Positions 1 through 8,112 of a stretch of DNA of 64,000 bases are shown one piece after another. The notes below the pieces were generated by a model. The model saw only the letters and a program-made list of their open reading frames with translations, had not been told where the DNA came from and made no database searches. Both the position numbers and the translations under genes were made by a program. This stretch comes from Kolteria novifilia (lineage in GTDB: Bacteria > Planctomycetota > Planctomycetia > Kolteriales > Kolteriaceae). The DNA lies in contig CP036279.1 of assembly GCA_007748055.1 (NCBI GenBank), positions 6,324,001 through 6,388,000 on the forward strand, read 5' to 3'. Position 1 is the first letter of the stretch. The number at the start of each line of letters is the position of its first letter.

Positions 1-1067
1 TCGCCTTTCTCACCGGCACGGCTTGGGCTCAGTCCCAACAACCGGGACAGCTCAACCTCAACGTCGGCGGTAAACAAGTCGGCATCAAGGACTTAGGTGG
101 CGGCAAGTACGGCGGCACCGTCGCCGGCGAGAGCTTCTCCGCTCAATCGCTCGGCGGAGACAAGTACCGTGTCAACGTCGCCGGCCAAACGATCGACGTC
201 AAACGAGGGGCCAACGGCCAATTCCAAGTCACCGTCGACGGCAAGACCGAAACCGTGAACATGCCAGGACTTGGCGGCCTCGGGGAGCTAGGTGGTCTCG
301 AAGGCCTGGGCGGACTCGGACTAGGAGGCCAAGGGGGCGCGGGGGGAAACCCGCTCGGCAACCTTCAGCAGCTTCAAGGTCAACTCGGCAATCTGCGCAA
401 ACTGACAAATGGTCGAACCGGCGGCAACCAGGGACTTGGAGGCCTCGGGGCGCTCCCGGGACTCCTCGACCAACTCCAGGGAGGCACGAATCGCGCGGTC
501 CCGCCGATGGTCAAGCAGGCTCCTCCGACGAGAACGCAGCCGAGGAAACAACACTACGTTCCGAGCCGAAACGGGTTCGATTTCGACCAATATCGAGCCT
601 ATATGCACAAAAAAGCGCGTGAAATGGCGAGAAAATCGCCCAAAACGGAGCAAAAGACGCTCGGATCGGACCACAAGGCAACCCCGACGGACGGTTCGAA
701 TTCCCCAGGTGACCATTCGACGAATGTGGAGCGTGCCAACGGCTACCTCCGAAGCGGGGAAGCTTATTGGAAGGCTGGTCGACGTCTCGGAAGCGACGAG
801 TTCTACGCCAAAGCGCTCACGGATCTAACTCAAGCTGTCGAGATGAACCCCAAGAGTGCCCAGGCCCACTTCTACCGCGGCCGGGTCTACTTTAGCACCG
901 GGAAGCTCCGGGAAGCGGTCACCGACTTCAACGCAGCCCTGACGATAAACCCAGACCTAGCAAAGGCTTACTACTATCGAGGACTTTCCTACCTCTCCGC
1001 CAACCACACCGAGTGGGGCAACGCCGACCTGGAGCGAGCCCGAGCCCTCGACCCGGATCTCCCCTGA
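1..1067 (+). CDS. Secreted Gly/Leu-rich protein with C-terminal TPR repeats (5' end outside window)
   Basis: The frame is open from base 3 to a TGA at 1065-1067, so the gene starts before the window. The first visible residues (AFLTGTAWAQSQQPG) look like the end of a signal peptide with an A-W-A cleavage site, so the protein is probably exported. A repetitive N-terminal part follows (GGKxVGIK and GGKY-type strands), then a Gly/Leu-rich low-complexity stretch (about codons 85-160), a basic linker, and at the C-terminus about three tetratricopeptide repeats (pattern A.a.f.RG..y...g....A..df..Al..nP). TPRs usually mediate protein-protein contacts. A GTG at 255 opens a shorter frame, but the open signal-peptide-like sequence upstream argues that it is internal. 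Function unknown. Confidence 0.7.
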   Translation, partial: AFLTGTAWAQSQQPGQLNLNVGGKQVGIKDLGGGKYGGTVAGESFSAQSLGGDKYRVNVAGQTIDVKRGANGQFQVTVDGKTETVNMPGLGGLGELGGLEGLGGLGLGGQGGAGGNPLGNLQQLQGQLGNLRKLTNGRTGGNQGLGGLGALPGLLDQLQGGTNRAVPPMVKQAPPTRTQPRKQHYVPSRNGFDFDQYRAYMHKKAREMARKSPKTEQKTLGSDHKATPTDGSNSPGDHSTNVERANGYLRSGEAYWKAGRRLGSDEFYAKALTDLTQAVEMNPKSAQAHFYRGRVYFSTGKLREAVTDFNAALTINPDLAKAYYYRGLSYLSANHTEWGNADLERARALDPDLP

Positions 1068-1269
1068 CGGGGCCTTTCGTTTGCCTCCCCTGGATGGTTC
1101 TTCCGACCGATCCGCTCGCAGGGTGCAAGCTTGATGAAAAAGACGAGAAATTCTTGAGACGGCAAAACGATTCTGTTGACGCAACGGCCGTTGTCGTATA
1201 CTAGGGTGCAATCGAGAACAGTCTTCTCGATCACGTCAATGGAAAAACTGGAGTACACCGCGAGTCTTT

Positions 1270-2499
1270 ATGATCACCGAATGCCAAGCTGGCTTTGACG
1301 AAATGCCGCTTGGTCCCACCATGAGGGCGAATCTCAAAGAGATCGGCTACACCGCGCCGACGCCCATCCAAGCCGCCGTCATCCCCGAAGCCCTTAATGG
1401 GTCGGATGTCATCGGGCAGGCACAAACCGGGACCGGCAAAACTGCTGCATTTCTCATCCCCATCATCGAACGCCTCAACGAACAAAAACAGCCGCAAGCG
1501 CTCATCCTCGGACCGACCCGCGAACTCGTCTGCCAGGTAGTCGCCGAAGCCCAACGGCTCGTCAAGGACCGCGACATCGTTGTCACTGCGGCCTACGGCG
1601 GCCAAGGCCTGGCCAGTCAGATTCGCTCGCTCGAAGAGGGTTCGCAGCTCGTCTGCGGCACGCCTGGTCGCGTCATCGACCTGCTCAAACGCCGGGTCAT
1701 CAAGACCTCGGCCATCAACTGCGTCGTCCTCGACGAAGCCGACCGCATGCTCGATATCGGCTTCCGTCCCGACATCGAATGGATCCTCAAGCAAGTTCGT
1801 CAAGAGCGGCAAACCATGCTCCTCTCGGCGACGATGCCCGTTCCGGTCCTGCGACTGGCGCGGCGCTACATGAAGGATCCGGTGATGATCAACATCACCC
1901 CCGAAACCGTCGCGGTGCAGAAGGTCGAGCAGCGCTACATCTCGGTCGACAACCAGAACAAAGTCGACCTCTTGATGAGGCTGCTCGTTCGCGAAAAGCC
2001 CCGTCAGTGCATCATCTTCTGCCAGATGAAGGTCAGCGTGCGCAAGCTCGCGGCCGAACTCGGCAAACGCATCCGCGGCGTCATGGCGATGGAAGGGGAC
2101 ATGGCTCAGAATGTCCGCAGCCGCGTCATGCAGCAATTCCGCGATGGCAAAATCCGCATCCTGGTCGCGACCGACGTCGTCGGCCGTGGCATCGACGTCC
2201 AGGGCATCTCCCACGTCATCAACTATGACATCCCGGAAGATCCCGAGGCGTACGTCCATCGCATCGGCCGCACCGGCCGCATGGGCAAAGACGGCAAGGC
2301 CTACACCCTTCTCTCGCGCGAACAGGGTCGATTGCTGACCGACGTTGAGATCTTTCTCAACCAGCAGGTCCAGCGTGACGAAGTGATCGGCACCCTCGCC
2401 TTCCGCCCCCGCGACCCGGAAGCGACCAAGCGTCCGCGTTCAAAGCCCAAAGCGAAACCGAAAAAGGCGCGCGCCGCCGAGGCGGTCGGCGTCGAGTAG
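1270..2499 (+). CDS. DEAD-box ATP-dependent RNA helicase
   Basis: 409 aa. All core helicase motifs are readable in order: Q motif (GYTAPTPIQ), motif I AQTGTGKT, Ia PTRELV, Ib TPGR, II DEAD, III SAT, V ATDVVGRGIDV and VI HRIGRTGR. It should unwind RNA duplexes or remodel RNPs with ATP, as in ribosome assembly or mRNA decay (RhlE/CshA type). The C-terminal tail is short and Lys/Pro/Ala-rich (KPKAKPKKAR), as in many RNA-binding helicase tails. The next gene region begins after a clear intrinsic terminator, so it looks monocistronic. I cannot assign the RhlE, RhlB or CshA subtype from sequence alone. Confidence 0.95.
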   Translation: MITECQAGFDEMPLGPTMRANLKEIGYTAPTPIQAAVIPEALNGSDVIGQAQTGTGKTAAFLIPIIERLNEQKQPQALILGPTRELVCQVVAEAQRLVKDRDIVVTAAYGGQGLASQIRSLEEGSQLVCGTPGRVIDLLKRRVIKTSAINCVVLDEADRMLDIGFRPDIEWILKQVRQERQTMLLSATMPVPVLRLARRYMKDPVMINITPETVAVQKVEQRYISVDNQNKVDLLMRLLVREKPRQCIIFCQMKVSVRKLAAELGKRIRGVMAMEGDMAQNVRSRVMQQFRDGKIRILVATDVVGRGIDVQGISHVINYDIPEDPEAYVHRIGRTGRMGKDGKAYTLLSREQGRLLTDVEIFLNQQVQRDEVIGTLAFRPRDPEATKRPRSKPKAKPKKARAAEAVGVE

Positions 2500-2546
2500 T
2501 TGTTAAGGGTCGCCAGGCCTTCCAAGCTCGGCGACACGTTGATGGA

Positions 2547-2576
2547 AGGGAGCCACGTTATCGCGGCTCCCTTTTT
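2547..2576 (+). terminator. Intrinsic terminator of the DEAD-box helicase gene
   Basis: Perfect GGGAGCC...GGCTCCC stem with a 10-nt loop followed by TTTTT, about 50 nt after the helicase stop codon. Confidence 0.85.
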
Positions 2577-2609
2577 CATGCGCGGCCCGTTTCGACGAAA
2601 CACTTCTTC

Positions 2610-2693
2610 CGTAGGTCAGGCCATTTGCCTGACATTCTTCTCTTGGGGATCGATCCCCGGCAAGTTCGACGGCAGGCAGATGGCCTGCCCTAC
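2610..2693. repeat. Inverted pair of a ~23-bp palindromic element (third copy at 5560)
   Basis: At 2671-2693 lies GGCAGGCAGATGGCCTGCC followed by CTAC. At 2610-2632 lies the reverse-complement version GTAGG-TCAGGCCATTTGCCTGA-C. Each copy is itself a palindrome (GGCAGGC/GCCTGCC and GTCAGGC/GCCTGAC), and both arms of one copy carry the compensating change, so pairing is kept. A third copy with one loop change is at 5560-5582. This is a short dispersed intergenic palindrome of REP-like type; no function can be read. Confidence 0.6.
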
Positions 2694-2730
2694 TTGAGAT
2701 GCCCTGCCCTACTTGTCCTCGCGTCTTAGC

Positions 2731-4364
2731 ATGCCGAAGGTATGCGACAGCACAGCCCAGCGTCGCGACAGCGCACGCTGGGTAACGATTGTCCGTCCCA
2801 CCAGAACCCTGCAAGGGTTCGACCGAGATGTCATTGTGATGACAAATCGAACGCATCACGTGTCAAACCCGCTTCGGGGTTTGGATTGGGGGGGTTCCGT
2901 GACCCAAGGTGCGCTGCGCGACCTTGGGCTGTGTTGTGCAACGGCGTTGCCGTAGAAGAATCCAAGCATGCCGAAAGGATGCAACAACATAGCCCGGCGT
3001 CGCGACAGTGCACGCTGGGGACCCCCAAGCATGCCGAAGGTATGCGACAGCACAGCCCAGCGTCGCGATAGCGCACGCTGGGAAACGAGCGATATCCCCA
3101 CTAGAACCCTGCAAGGGTTCGACCGAGATGTCATTGTGATGACAAATCGAACGCATTACGTGTCAAACCCGCTTCGGGGTTTGGATTGGGGTGGTTCCGT
3201 GACCCAAGGTGCGCTACGCGACCTTGGGCTGTGTTGTGCAACGGCGTTGCCGTAGAAGAATCCAAACATGCCGAAGGTATGAAGCAACATAGCCCGGCGC
3301 ACGCTGGGGAACTCCAAACATGCCGAAGGTTTGAAGCAACATAGCCCAAGGTGCGATAGCACGCTAGGAAACCCGAAACATGCCGAAAGGATGCAACAAC
3401 ATAGCCCGGCGTCGCGACAGTGCACGCTGGGGAACCCCAAGCATGCCGAAGGTATGCGACAGCACAGCCCAGCGTCGCGACAGCGCACGCTGGGTAACGA
3501 TTGTCCGTCCCATTAGAACCCTGCAAGGGTTCGACCGAGATGTCATTGTCATGACAAATCGAACGCATTACGTGTCAAACCCGCTTCGGGGTTTGGATTG
3601 GGGTGGTTCCGTGACCCAAGGTGCGCTACGCGACCTTGGGCTGTGTTGTGCAACGGCGTTGCCGTAGAAGAATCCAAACATGCCGAAGGTATGCGACAGC
3701 GCACGCTGGGTAACGATTGTCCGTCCCATTAGAATCCTGCAAGGGTTCGACCGAGATGTCATTGTCATGACAAATCGAACGCATTACGTGTCAAACCCGC
3801 TTCGGGGTTTGGATTGGGGTGGTTCCGTGACCCAAGGTGCGCTGCGCGACCTTGGGCTGTGTTGTGTAACGGCGTTGCCGTAGAAGAATCCAAACATGCC
3901 GAAAGGATGCAACGACAGAGGCCGGCGTCGCGATAGTGCACGCTGGGGAACTCCAAGCATGCCGAAGGTATGCGACAGCACAGCCCAGCGTCGCGATAGC
4001 GCACGCTGGGGAACGATTGTCCGTCCCACCAGAACCCTGCAAGGGTTCGACCGAGATGTCATTGTGATGACAAATCGAACGCATCACGTGTCAAACCCGC
4101 TTCGGGGTTTGGATTGGGGTGGTTCCATGACCCAAGGTGCGCTGCGCGACCTTGGGCTGTGTTGTGCAACGGCGTTGCCGTAGAAGAATCCAAACATGCC
4201 GAAAGGTATGAAGCAACATAGCCCGGCGCACGCTGGGGAACTCCAAACATGCCGAAGGTATGAGACAACATAACCCAAGGTGCGATAGCGCACGCTGGGA
4301 ACCCCAAGCATGCCGAAAGGATGCAACAATATAGCCCGGCGTCGCGATAGCGCACGCTGGGGAA
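2731..4364. repeat. Family 1 palindromic repeat array (about 1.6 kb)
   Basis: The stretch between the helicase and the kelch gene is built from a few modules used again and again. A module beginning ATGCCGAAGG or ATGCCGAAAGG occurs 13 times (2731, 2968, 3031, 3268, 3320, 3380, 3443, 3680, 3896, 3959, 4196, 4249, 4310). A module AACCCTGCAAGGGTT occurs 5 times (2805, 3105, 3517, 3733 with one change, 4033), spaced about 300, 412, 216 and 300 bp. Almost every module is a hairpin: CCCAGCGT...ACGCTGGG, CCCAAGGT...ACCTTGGG, AACCCT-GC-AAGGGTT, AAACCC...GGGGTTT. Short open frames run through it on both strands, but they are translations of the repeat and not genes. No protein-coding gene is visible here. 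Confidence 0.9.
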
Positions 4365-4450
4365 CTCTTCCGCCGTGGGCAAGGTTTTCCTGGACACTCT
4401 CGAGACCGCTTGTCAAAGTGGCCGACGACCCGAGGACACGAAAGGACCCA

Positions 4451-5509
4451 ATGATCTCGTACCTGCCAATGCCCACGACGCGTCGACAGCTTCCCCTCTC
4501 CACCGTCCTCCTTTGCCTCGTCGCAGCCGCTGTCACGACAGCCCGAGCCAACGAACCGCTCGTCGTCGATGGCCCCGATTGGAAACTGGTGACGAAGGAG
4601 GCGGCGTGGAAGCCGCGGGACTCGAGCGGCGAGATGGTGTTCGAGGACAAGCTCTGGCTGCTGGGCGGGTGGTTCAATTCGTACGAGGCGCCGCCACGCG
4701 ATGTCTGGGCGTCGGGGGAGGGAAAGACCTGGTCGCTGACGAAGCGAAGGGCGCCGTGGAAGTACAGCGATCTACCGATGACGATCGCATTTGCCGACCG
4801 GATGTGGCTAATGGGAGGCTGGTACAACGGCCGGCTCGAGGGGCACGGGGCGACGAACGAAGTCTGGTCCTCGGCCGATGGGGTGACGTGGGACTTGGCG
4901 GGAAAGGCGACTTGGTCGCCACGGGCGGCGTCGGCGATCGTAAAATTCAAGGGCCGGATGTGGATCCTGGGCGGCACCGAGAACTACTACTTCGGCGACG
5001 AGGGCAGCCTCAACAATGATGTCTGGTCGTCGGCGGATGGTAAAGAATGGCGGCTCGAAACGGCCGATGCGGGCTGGGCGCCGCGGGCCTATCATCAGGC
5101 GGCGGTGCTCGATGGCAAGATCTACCTCTTCGGCGGCGGCAACTATGTTCCCGAGTACCGGGCCTTCAACGATGTCTGGGCCTCGAGCGACGGAACGAGT
5201 TGGGAGCAAGTCACCGAGAGCGCTCCCTGGTCCCCACGGCTCTGGTTCTCGTCGGTGGTCTACCGGGACCGGATGTGGGTGCTGGGCGGCTGGTCGAATC
5301 ATCCGTCGAAGAACTGGCAAGATGTTTGGTTCAGCAAGGACGGTCGCGACTGGCGCCGGCTCCGCTCGAAGGTGATCTGGAAGGAACGCCACGAACACTC
5401 GACTTACGTGTTTCAGGACAAGATCATCGTGGCCGGCGGGATGACACCGCCCTTGGTCAACGACGTCTGGTCGCTGGAGCTGCCGGAAGATTTTGGGAAG
5501 GGGGATTAG
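4451..5509 (+). CDS. Secreted kelch-repeat (beta-propeller) protein
   Basis: 352 aa from the ATG at 4451, chosen because AAAGGA lies 5-10 nt upstream and it begins a signal peptide (LSTVLLCLVAAAVTTARA, then NEP). A longer frame reaches back into the repeat array and is not credible. The mature part consists of about six kelch-like units with the recurrent pattern R..s..v.f.drMW.lGG.....NDVWsS.DG..W, e.g. RMWLMGG, RMWILGG, KIYLFGGG and RMWVLGG, which should fold into a six-bladed propeller. Kelch propellers bind proteins or carbohydrates; no catalytic motif is seen. The gene starts less than 100 bp from the family 1 repeat array. Confidence 0.85.
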   Translation: MISYLPMPTTRRQLPLSTVLLCLVAAAVTTARANEPLVVDGPDWKLVTKEAAWKPRDSSGEMVFEDKLWLLGGWFNSYEAPPRDVWASGEGKTWSLTKRRAPWKYSDLPMTIAFADRMWLMGGWYNGRLEGHGATNEVWSSADGVTWDLAGKATWSPRAASAIVKFKGRMWILGGTENYYFGDEGSLNNDVWSSADGKEWRLETADAGWAPRAYHQAAVLDGKIYLFGGGNYVPEYRAFNDVWASSDGTSWEQVTESAPWSPRLWFSSVVYRDRMWVLGGWSNHPSKNWQDVWFSKDGRDWRRLRSKVIWKERHEHSTYVFQDKIIVAGGMTPPLVNDVWSLELPEDFGKGD

Positions 5510-5856
5510 CGGGACAGGCTCGAGCCGCCCCTGCCTACGTCGGTATCTCCGTCGTTCACGGCAGGCAAATGGCCTGCCCTACGGGTCGGTTCGCTCCGCG
5601 GGTGGGTCACAGCCCCGTGCTACGGGAAGAGCAAATCGGGTTTCCCTACTTTGTGGGGCCTGTCCTTTTACAATTGCCTAACTGGAGGGGGAGAGGTCGG
5701 TCCGTCGACACTCGCGACGATGTGGGCTGGTCGTGGTGCGATCCACTCTTCCTTGGGCAAACATATTCGTTCTCGCGACGGCAACCGCCGGCATGGCAGC
5801 CTGGCTGAATCACCTCACCACGTCGCTTTCGCGGGACGGAGAAACCGGGACACGGC
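5510..5856. other. Intergenic region with one short palindrome (5560-5582)
   Basis: No credible gene. It contains GGCAGGCAAATGGCCTGCC plus CTAC at 5560-5582, the third copy of the element paired at 2610-2693. A GGGGGAGAGG stretch near 5688 is too far from the next start (5857) to be its ribosome-binding site. Confidence 0.5.
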
Positions 5857-6969
5857 ATGCTTGATCAACTCGATTGGACGAACTCCGAGGACAAGCGCGA
5901 TCTCGTGCATCGAGCGGTCGAGCACCTCGTCATGGGACGACTCGTGATCTTCCCCACGGAGACGGAGTACGTCTTGGCGGCGTCCGCGGATCAAGCCGAC
6001 GCGGTCGCGGCGCTGTGGCAGTCGTATTCCCGGCCGACCCGATGGATCCATTTCGCGCTGGCGCCGACCAAGGAACTGGTCGAGTCGCTACCTGGTCAGA
6101 CACCCGAAGGCCGACGTTTGGCCCGGCGGACTTGGCCTGGCCCGATCGACTTCGTCGTTGCCCCCGACGCGTCCCTGGTTGAATATACGGCCGAGATGGT
6201 CAAATCGCTTACGGCGGATTTGGGAGCCGCCTGTTTGGCCTGTCCTGGACATCCGGCCATTGCCTCAACGGCCCAATTCCTCAAAACTCCACTGATTTTG
6301 GCCTCAAGAGCGAAGGATCCGACGCGGATTCTCAGTGATCAGAGTGTCGCGATGGAGGAATTCGGCGAGATTGCGGACGCGATGATCGACGACGGCAAGA
6401 CCCGCTTCGGTCAGCCCTCGACGATCGTCCGGATCGGAACCGACGGCGTCGCGGTCGAGCAGGAGGGCGTCGTCTCCTCATCTTGGATTCGGCGGCTCTC
6501 CGGGGAGATGATCACGTTCGTCTGCACGGGCAATACGTGCCGTAGCCCGATGGCCGAGGCGCTCTTCAAACGGTTTCTGGCGGACAAATTGGGCTGCTCG
6601 ATCGAGGAGCTTCCCGAGCGAGGCTACACCGTGGCATCGGCGGGCATCGCGGCCCACCCGGGCACCCCGGCGGCGGAAAATGCGGTATCCGTCGTTCGAG
6701 AATACAACGCGCACCTGGAAGACCACATCTCCCAGCCGCTGACCGACGAGTTGGCGCTCTACTCCGATCGACTCATTGTGATGACGGAAGATCATAAATC
6801 GCTGGTATGTCGGCTCTGGCCTGAAGTAGAATCTAGGACGACCTTGTTGTGTGGCGATCGGAACGTCAGCGATCCCATCGGTGGCACGTACGATCGCTAC
6901 GAGCGCTGCGCGGGTCAGATCGCCGACCAGTTGCGATCATTGCTCGACGATGTCACGGCGCCCAATTGA
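5857..6969 (+). CDS. Sua5/YrdC-like domain fused to a low-molecular-weight (arginine-type) phosphatase
   Basis: 370 aa with two domains. Residues ~13-205 resemble Sua5/TsaC threonylcarbamoyl-AMP synthase (VIFPTETEYVLAA, WPGPIDFVV, QPSTIVRI). The usual catalytic positions are changed: the KxR lysine is Tyr57 (Arg59 kept) and the TSAN loop reads ASRA (N to Ala152). Residues ~219-370 are a low-molecular-weight protein phosphatase: P-loop CTGNTCRSP (Cys223, Arg229) and the general acid in DPIGG (Asp339). Thr227 in the P-loop corresponds to the Thr that makes Bacillus YwlE a protein-arginine phosphatase, where tyrosine phosphatases have Ile. The next gene is rpiB; Bacillus has ywlC (sua5), ywlE and ywlF (rpiB) in the same order. 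The phosphatase half looks active; the Sua5 half may not make TC-AMP. Confidence 0.85.
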   Translation: MLDQLDWTNSEDKRDLVHRAVEHLVMGRLVIFPTETEYVLAASADQADAVAALWQSYSRPTRWIHFALAPTKELVESLPGQTPEGRRLARRTWPGPIDFVVAPDASLVEYTAEMVKSLTADLGAACLACPGHPAIASTAQFLKTPLILASRAKDPTRILSDQSVAMEEFGEIADAMIDDGKTRFGQPSTIVRIGTDGVAVEQEGVVSSSWIRRLSGEMITFVCTGNTCRSPMAEALFKRFLADKLGCSIEELPERGYTVASAGIAAHPGTPAAENAVSVVREYNAHLEDHISQPLTDELALYSDRLIVMTEDHKSLVCRLWPEVESRTTLLCGDRNVSDPIGGTYDRYERCAGQIADQLRSLLDDVTAPN

Positions 6970-7144
6970 AGACGTTGCGAATCATAGGTAGCTCGTTCCG
7001 GTGGGGGGGGGAGAGCCACAGCGGCCACTTCCTAGCAATCTCAAGCCGGCATACGATCCAAGGAGATTCGTTCCCGAGATCACGGACGAGTCGGGAAGGC
7101 CCACTAGGCCGCAGAGGCGGTGGGGTCGATAGGAGAGAAAGCGC

Positions 7145-7645
7145 ATGAGAGTGGCGGTGGGGAGTGATCATCGGGGCTTCGGCCTAAAACAGCGAATCGT
7201 CGACTGGCTTTGCCATCGCGGCTCGGAAGTCGTCGACGTCGGGTGCAACGGAGACAGCTCCGTCGACTATCCCGACTTCGCGTTGCTCGTGGCCAACGAA
7301 GTGGTCATGAACCGCGCGGATTTCGGCGTGTTGTGCTGCGGAACCGGCTTGGGCATGTGCATCACGGCCAACAAAGTTCCCGGCATTCGCGCCACCCCCG
7401 TGCACGACGAAGTCTCCGCCGAGTCGGCGCGGCGTTACATCGACGCGAACATCATGTGTTTGGCGGGTGACTTGGTCAGCGATCGCTTGGTCGGCCCGAT
7501 GCTGGATATCTTCCTGACAACCGAGTTCGAGGGGGGCCGCCATGCCCGCCGCGTGAAAAAGGTCTCCGAGATCGAACGGCGCCTCGGCCACACCGTCAGC
7601 GAGACGATGCTCGCGGAAGCCGTCTCCTTCCAAAAGAACTCGTAG
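7145..7645 (+). CDS. rpiB: Ribose-5-phosphate isomerase B (RpiB/LacAB family)
   Basis: 166 aa; start supported by AGGAG about 9 nt upstream. RpiB interconverts ribose-5-phosphate and ribulose-5-phosphate in the pentose phosphate pathway. Family signatures are present: GSDHRGFGLK near the N-terminus, DYPDFA, the catalytic-Cys loop CGTGLG (usually CGTGIG), AN.VPGIRA, and the DANIMCLAG segment (usually NDANVLALG). It follows the Sua5-like/phosphatase fusion by 175 bp on the same strand, the order seen in Bacillus ywlC-ywlE-ywlF. The C-terminus is slightly longer than the typical ~150 aa. Confidence 0.92.
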   Translation: MRVAVGSDHRGFGLKQRIVDWLCHRGSEVVDVGCNGDSSVDYPDFALLVANEVVMNRADFGVLCCGTGLGMCITANKVPGIRATPVHDEVSAESARRYIDANIMCLAGDLVSDRLVGPMLDIFLTTEFEGGRHARRVKKVSEIERRLGHTVSETMLAEAVSFQKNS

Positions 7646-7736
7646 CAAGTCCTTCCTACTGATGAAGTTCGGGCGTCACTGGCTGGGGATCAGCCAGTGA
7701 GAACACGATACCCTGGACTTCCAATTCACTCCTCGC

Positions 7737-8084
7737 CTAGCCCGGCGGCCAGGTGAAGTCACGCCCCCCCATGACGTGCAAGTGCAGGTGGGGGACGGTT
7801 TGGCCGGCGCTCTCCTCGCAGTTGATGATGAGCCGATAGCCGTCGAGCCCTTCCTGTTTGGCGATCTTGGCGGCGGCGAGTTGCATGCGTCCGAGGAGTT
7901 CGCAGTCCTCCTCGGTCACGTCAGCATGCGTGCGGATCTCCTTGAGGGGGATCACCAGGATGTGCGTCGGCGCCTTGGGACTGATGTCTCGAAACGCCAG
8001 GCAGTGATCATCCTGGTAGACGATCTCGGCGGGAATCTTCCCTTCGACGATGTCGAGGAAGATGTTCTTCTCCATCATGGCCAT
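7737..8084 (-). CDS. HIT-family nucleotide hydrolase (HINT-like)
   Basis: 115 aa. Start at 8084 because GGAGG lies 7 nt upstream on the minus strand. The histidine-triad motif HLHLHV is close to the C-terminus, preceded by the HINT-type core (IVYQDDHCLAFRDISPKAPTH and ILVIPLKEI). HINT proteins hydrolyse AMP-lysine-type phosphoramidates and related adenylated nucleotides in the cytoplasm; the precise substrate cannot be read. It follows the lipoprotein gene (8113-9432) with only 28 bp between them, so the two are probably co-transcribed. Confidence 0.93.
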   Translation of the reverse strand: MAMMEKNIFLDIVEGKIPAEIVYQDDHCLAFRDISPKAPTHILVIPLKEIRTHADVTEEDCELLGRMQLAAAKIAKQEGLDGYRLIINCEESAGQTVPHLHLHVMGGRDFTWPPG

Positions 8085-8112
8085 CGCTCTACCTCCTCGC
8101 TCGCGTCGCGAC

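Noticed and set aside
2740-4300. Many 60-110-codon frames on both strands in the family 1 array
   Set aside because: They are the same few repeat modules translated again and again; no independent protein signal.
2731-4364. CRISPR array
   Set aside because: Repeats are long, of several kinds, mutually palindromic and without unique spacers of constant length; no cas genes.
4310-4450. Upstream-extended start of the kelch protein
   Set aside because: The extension is repeat sequence; signal peptide and ribosome-binding site support 4451.
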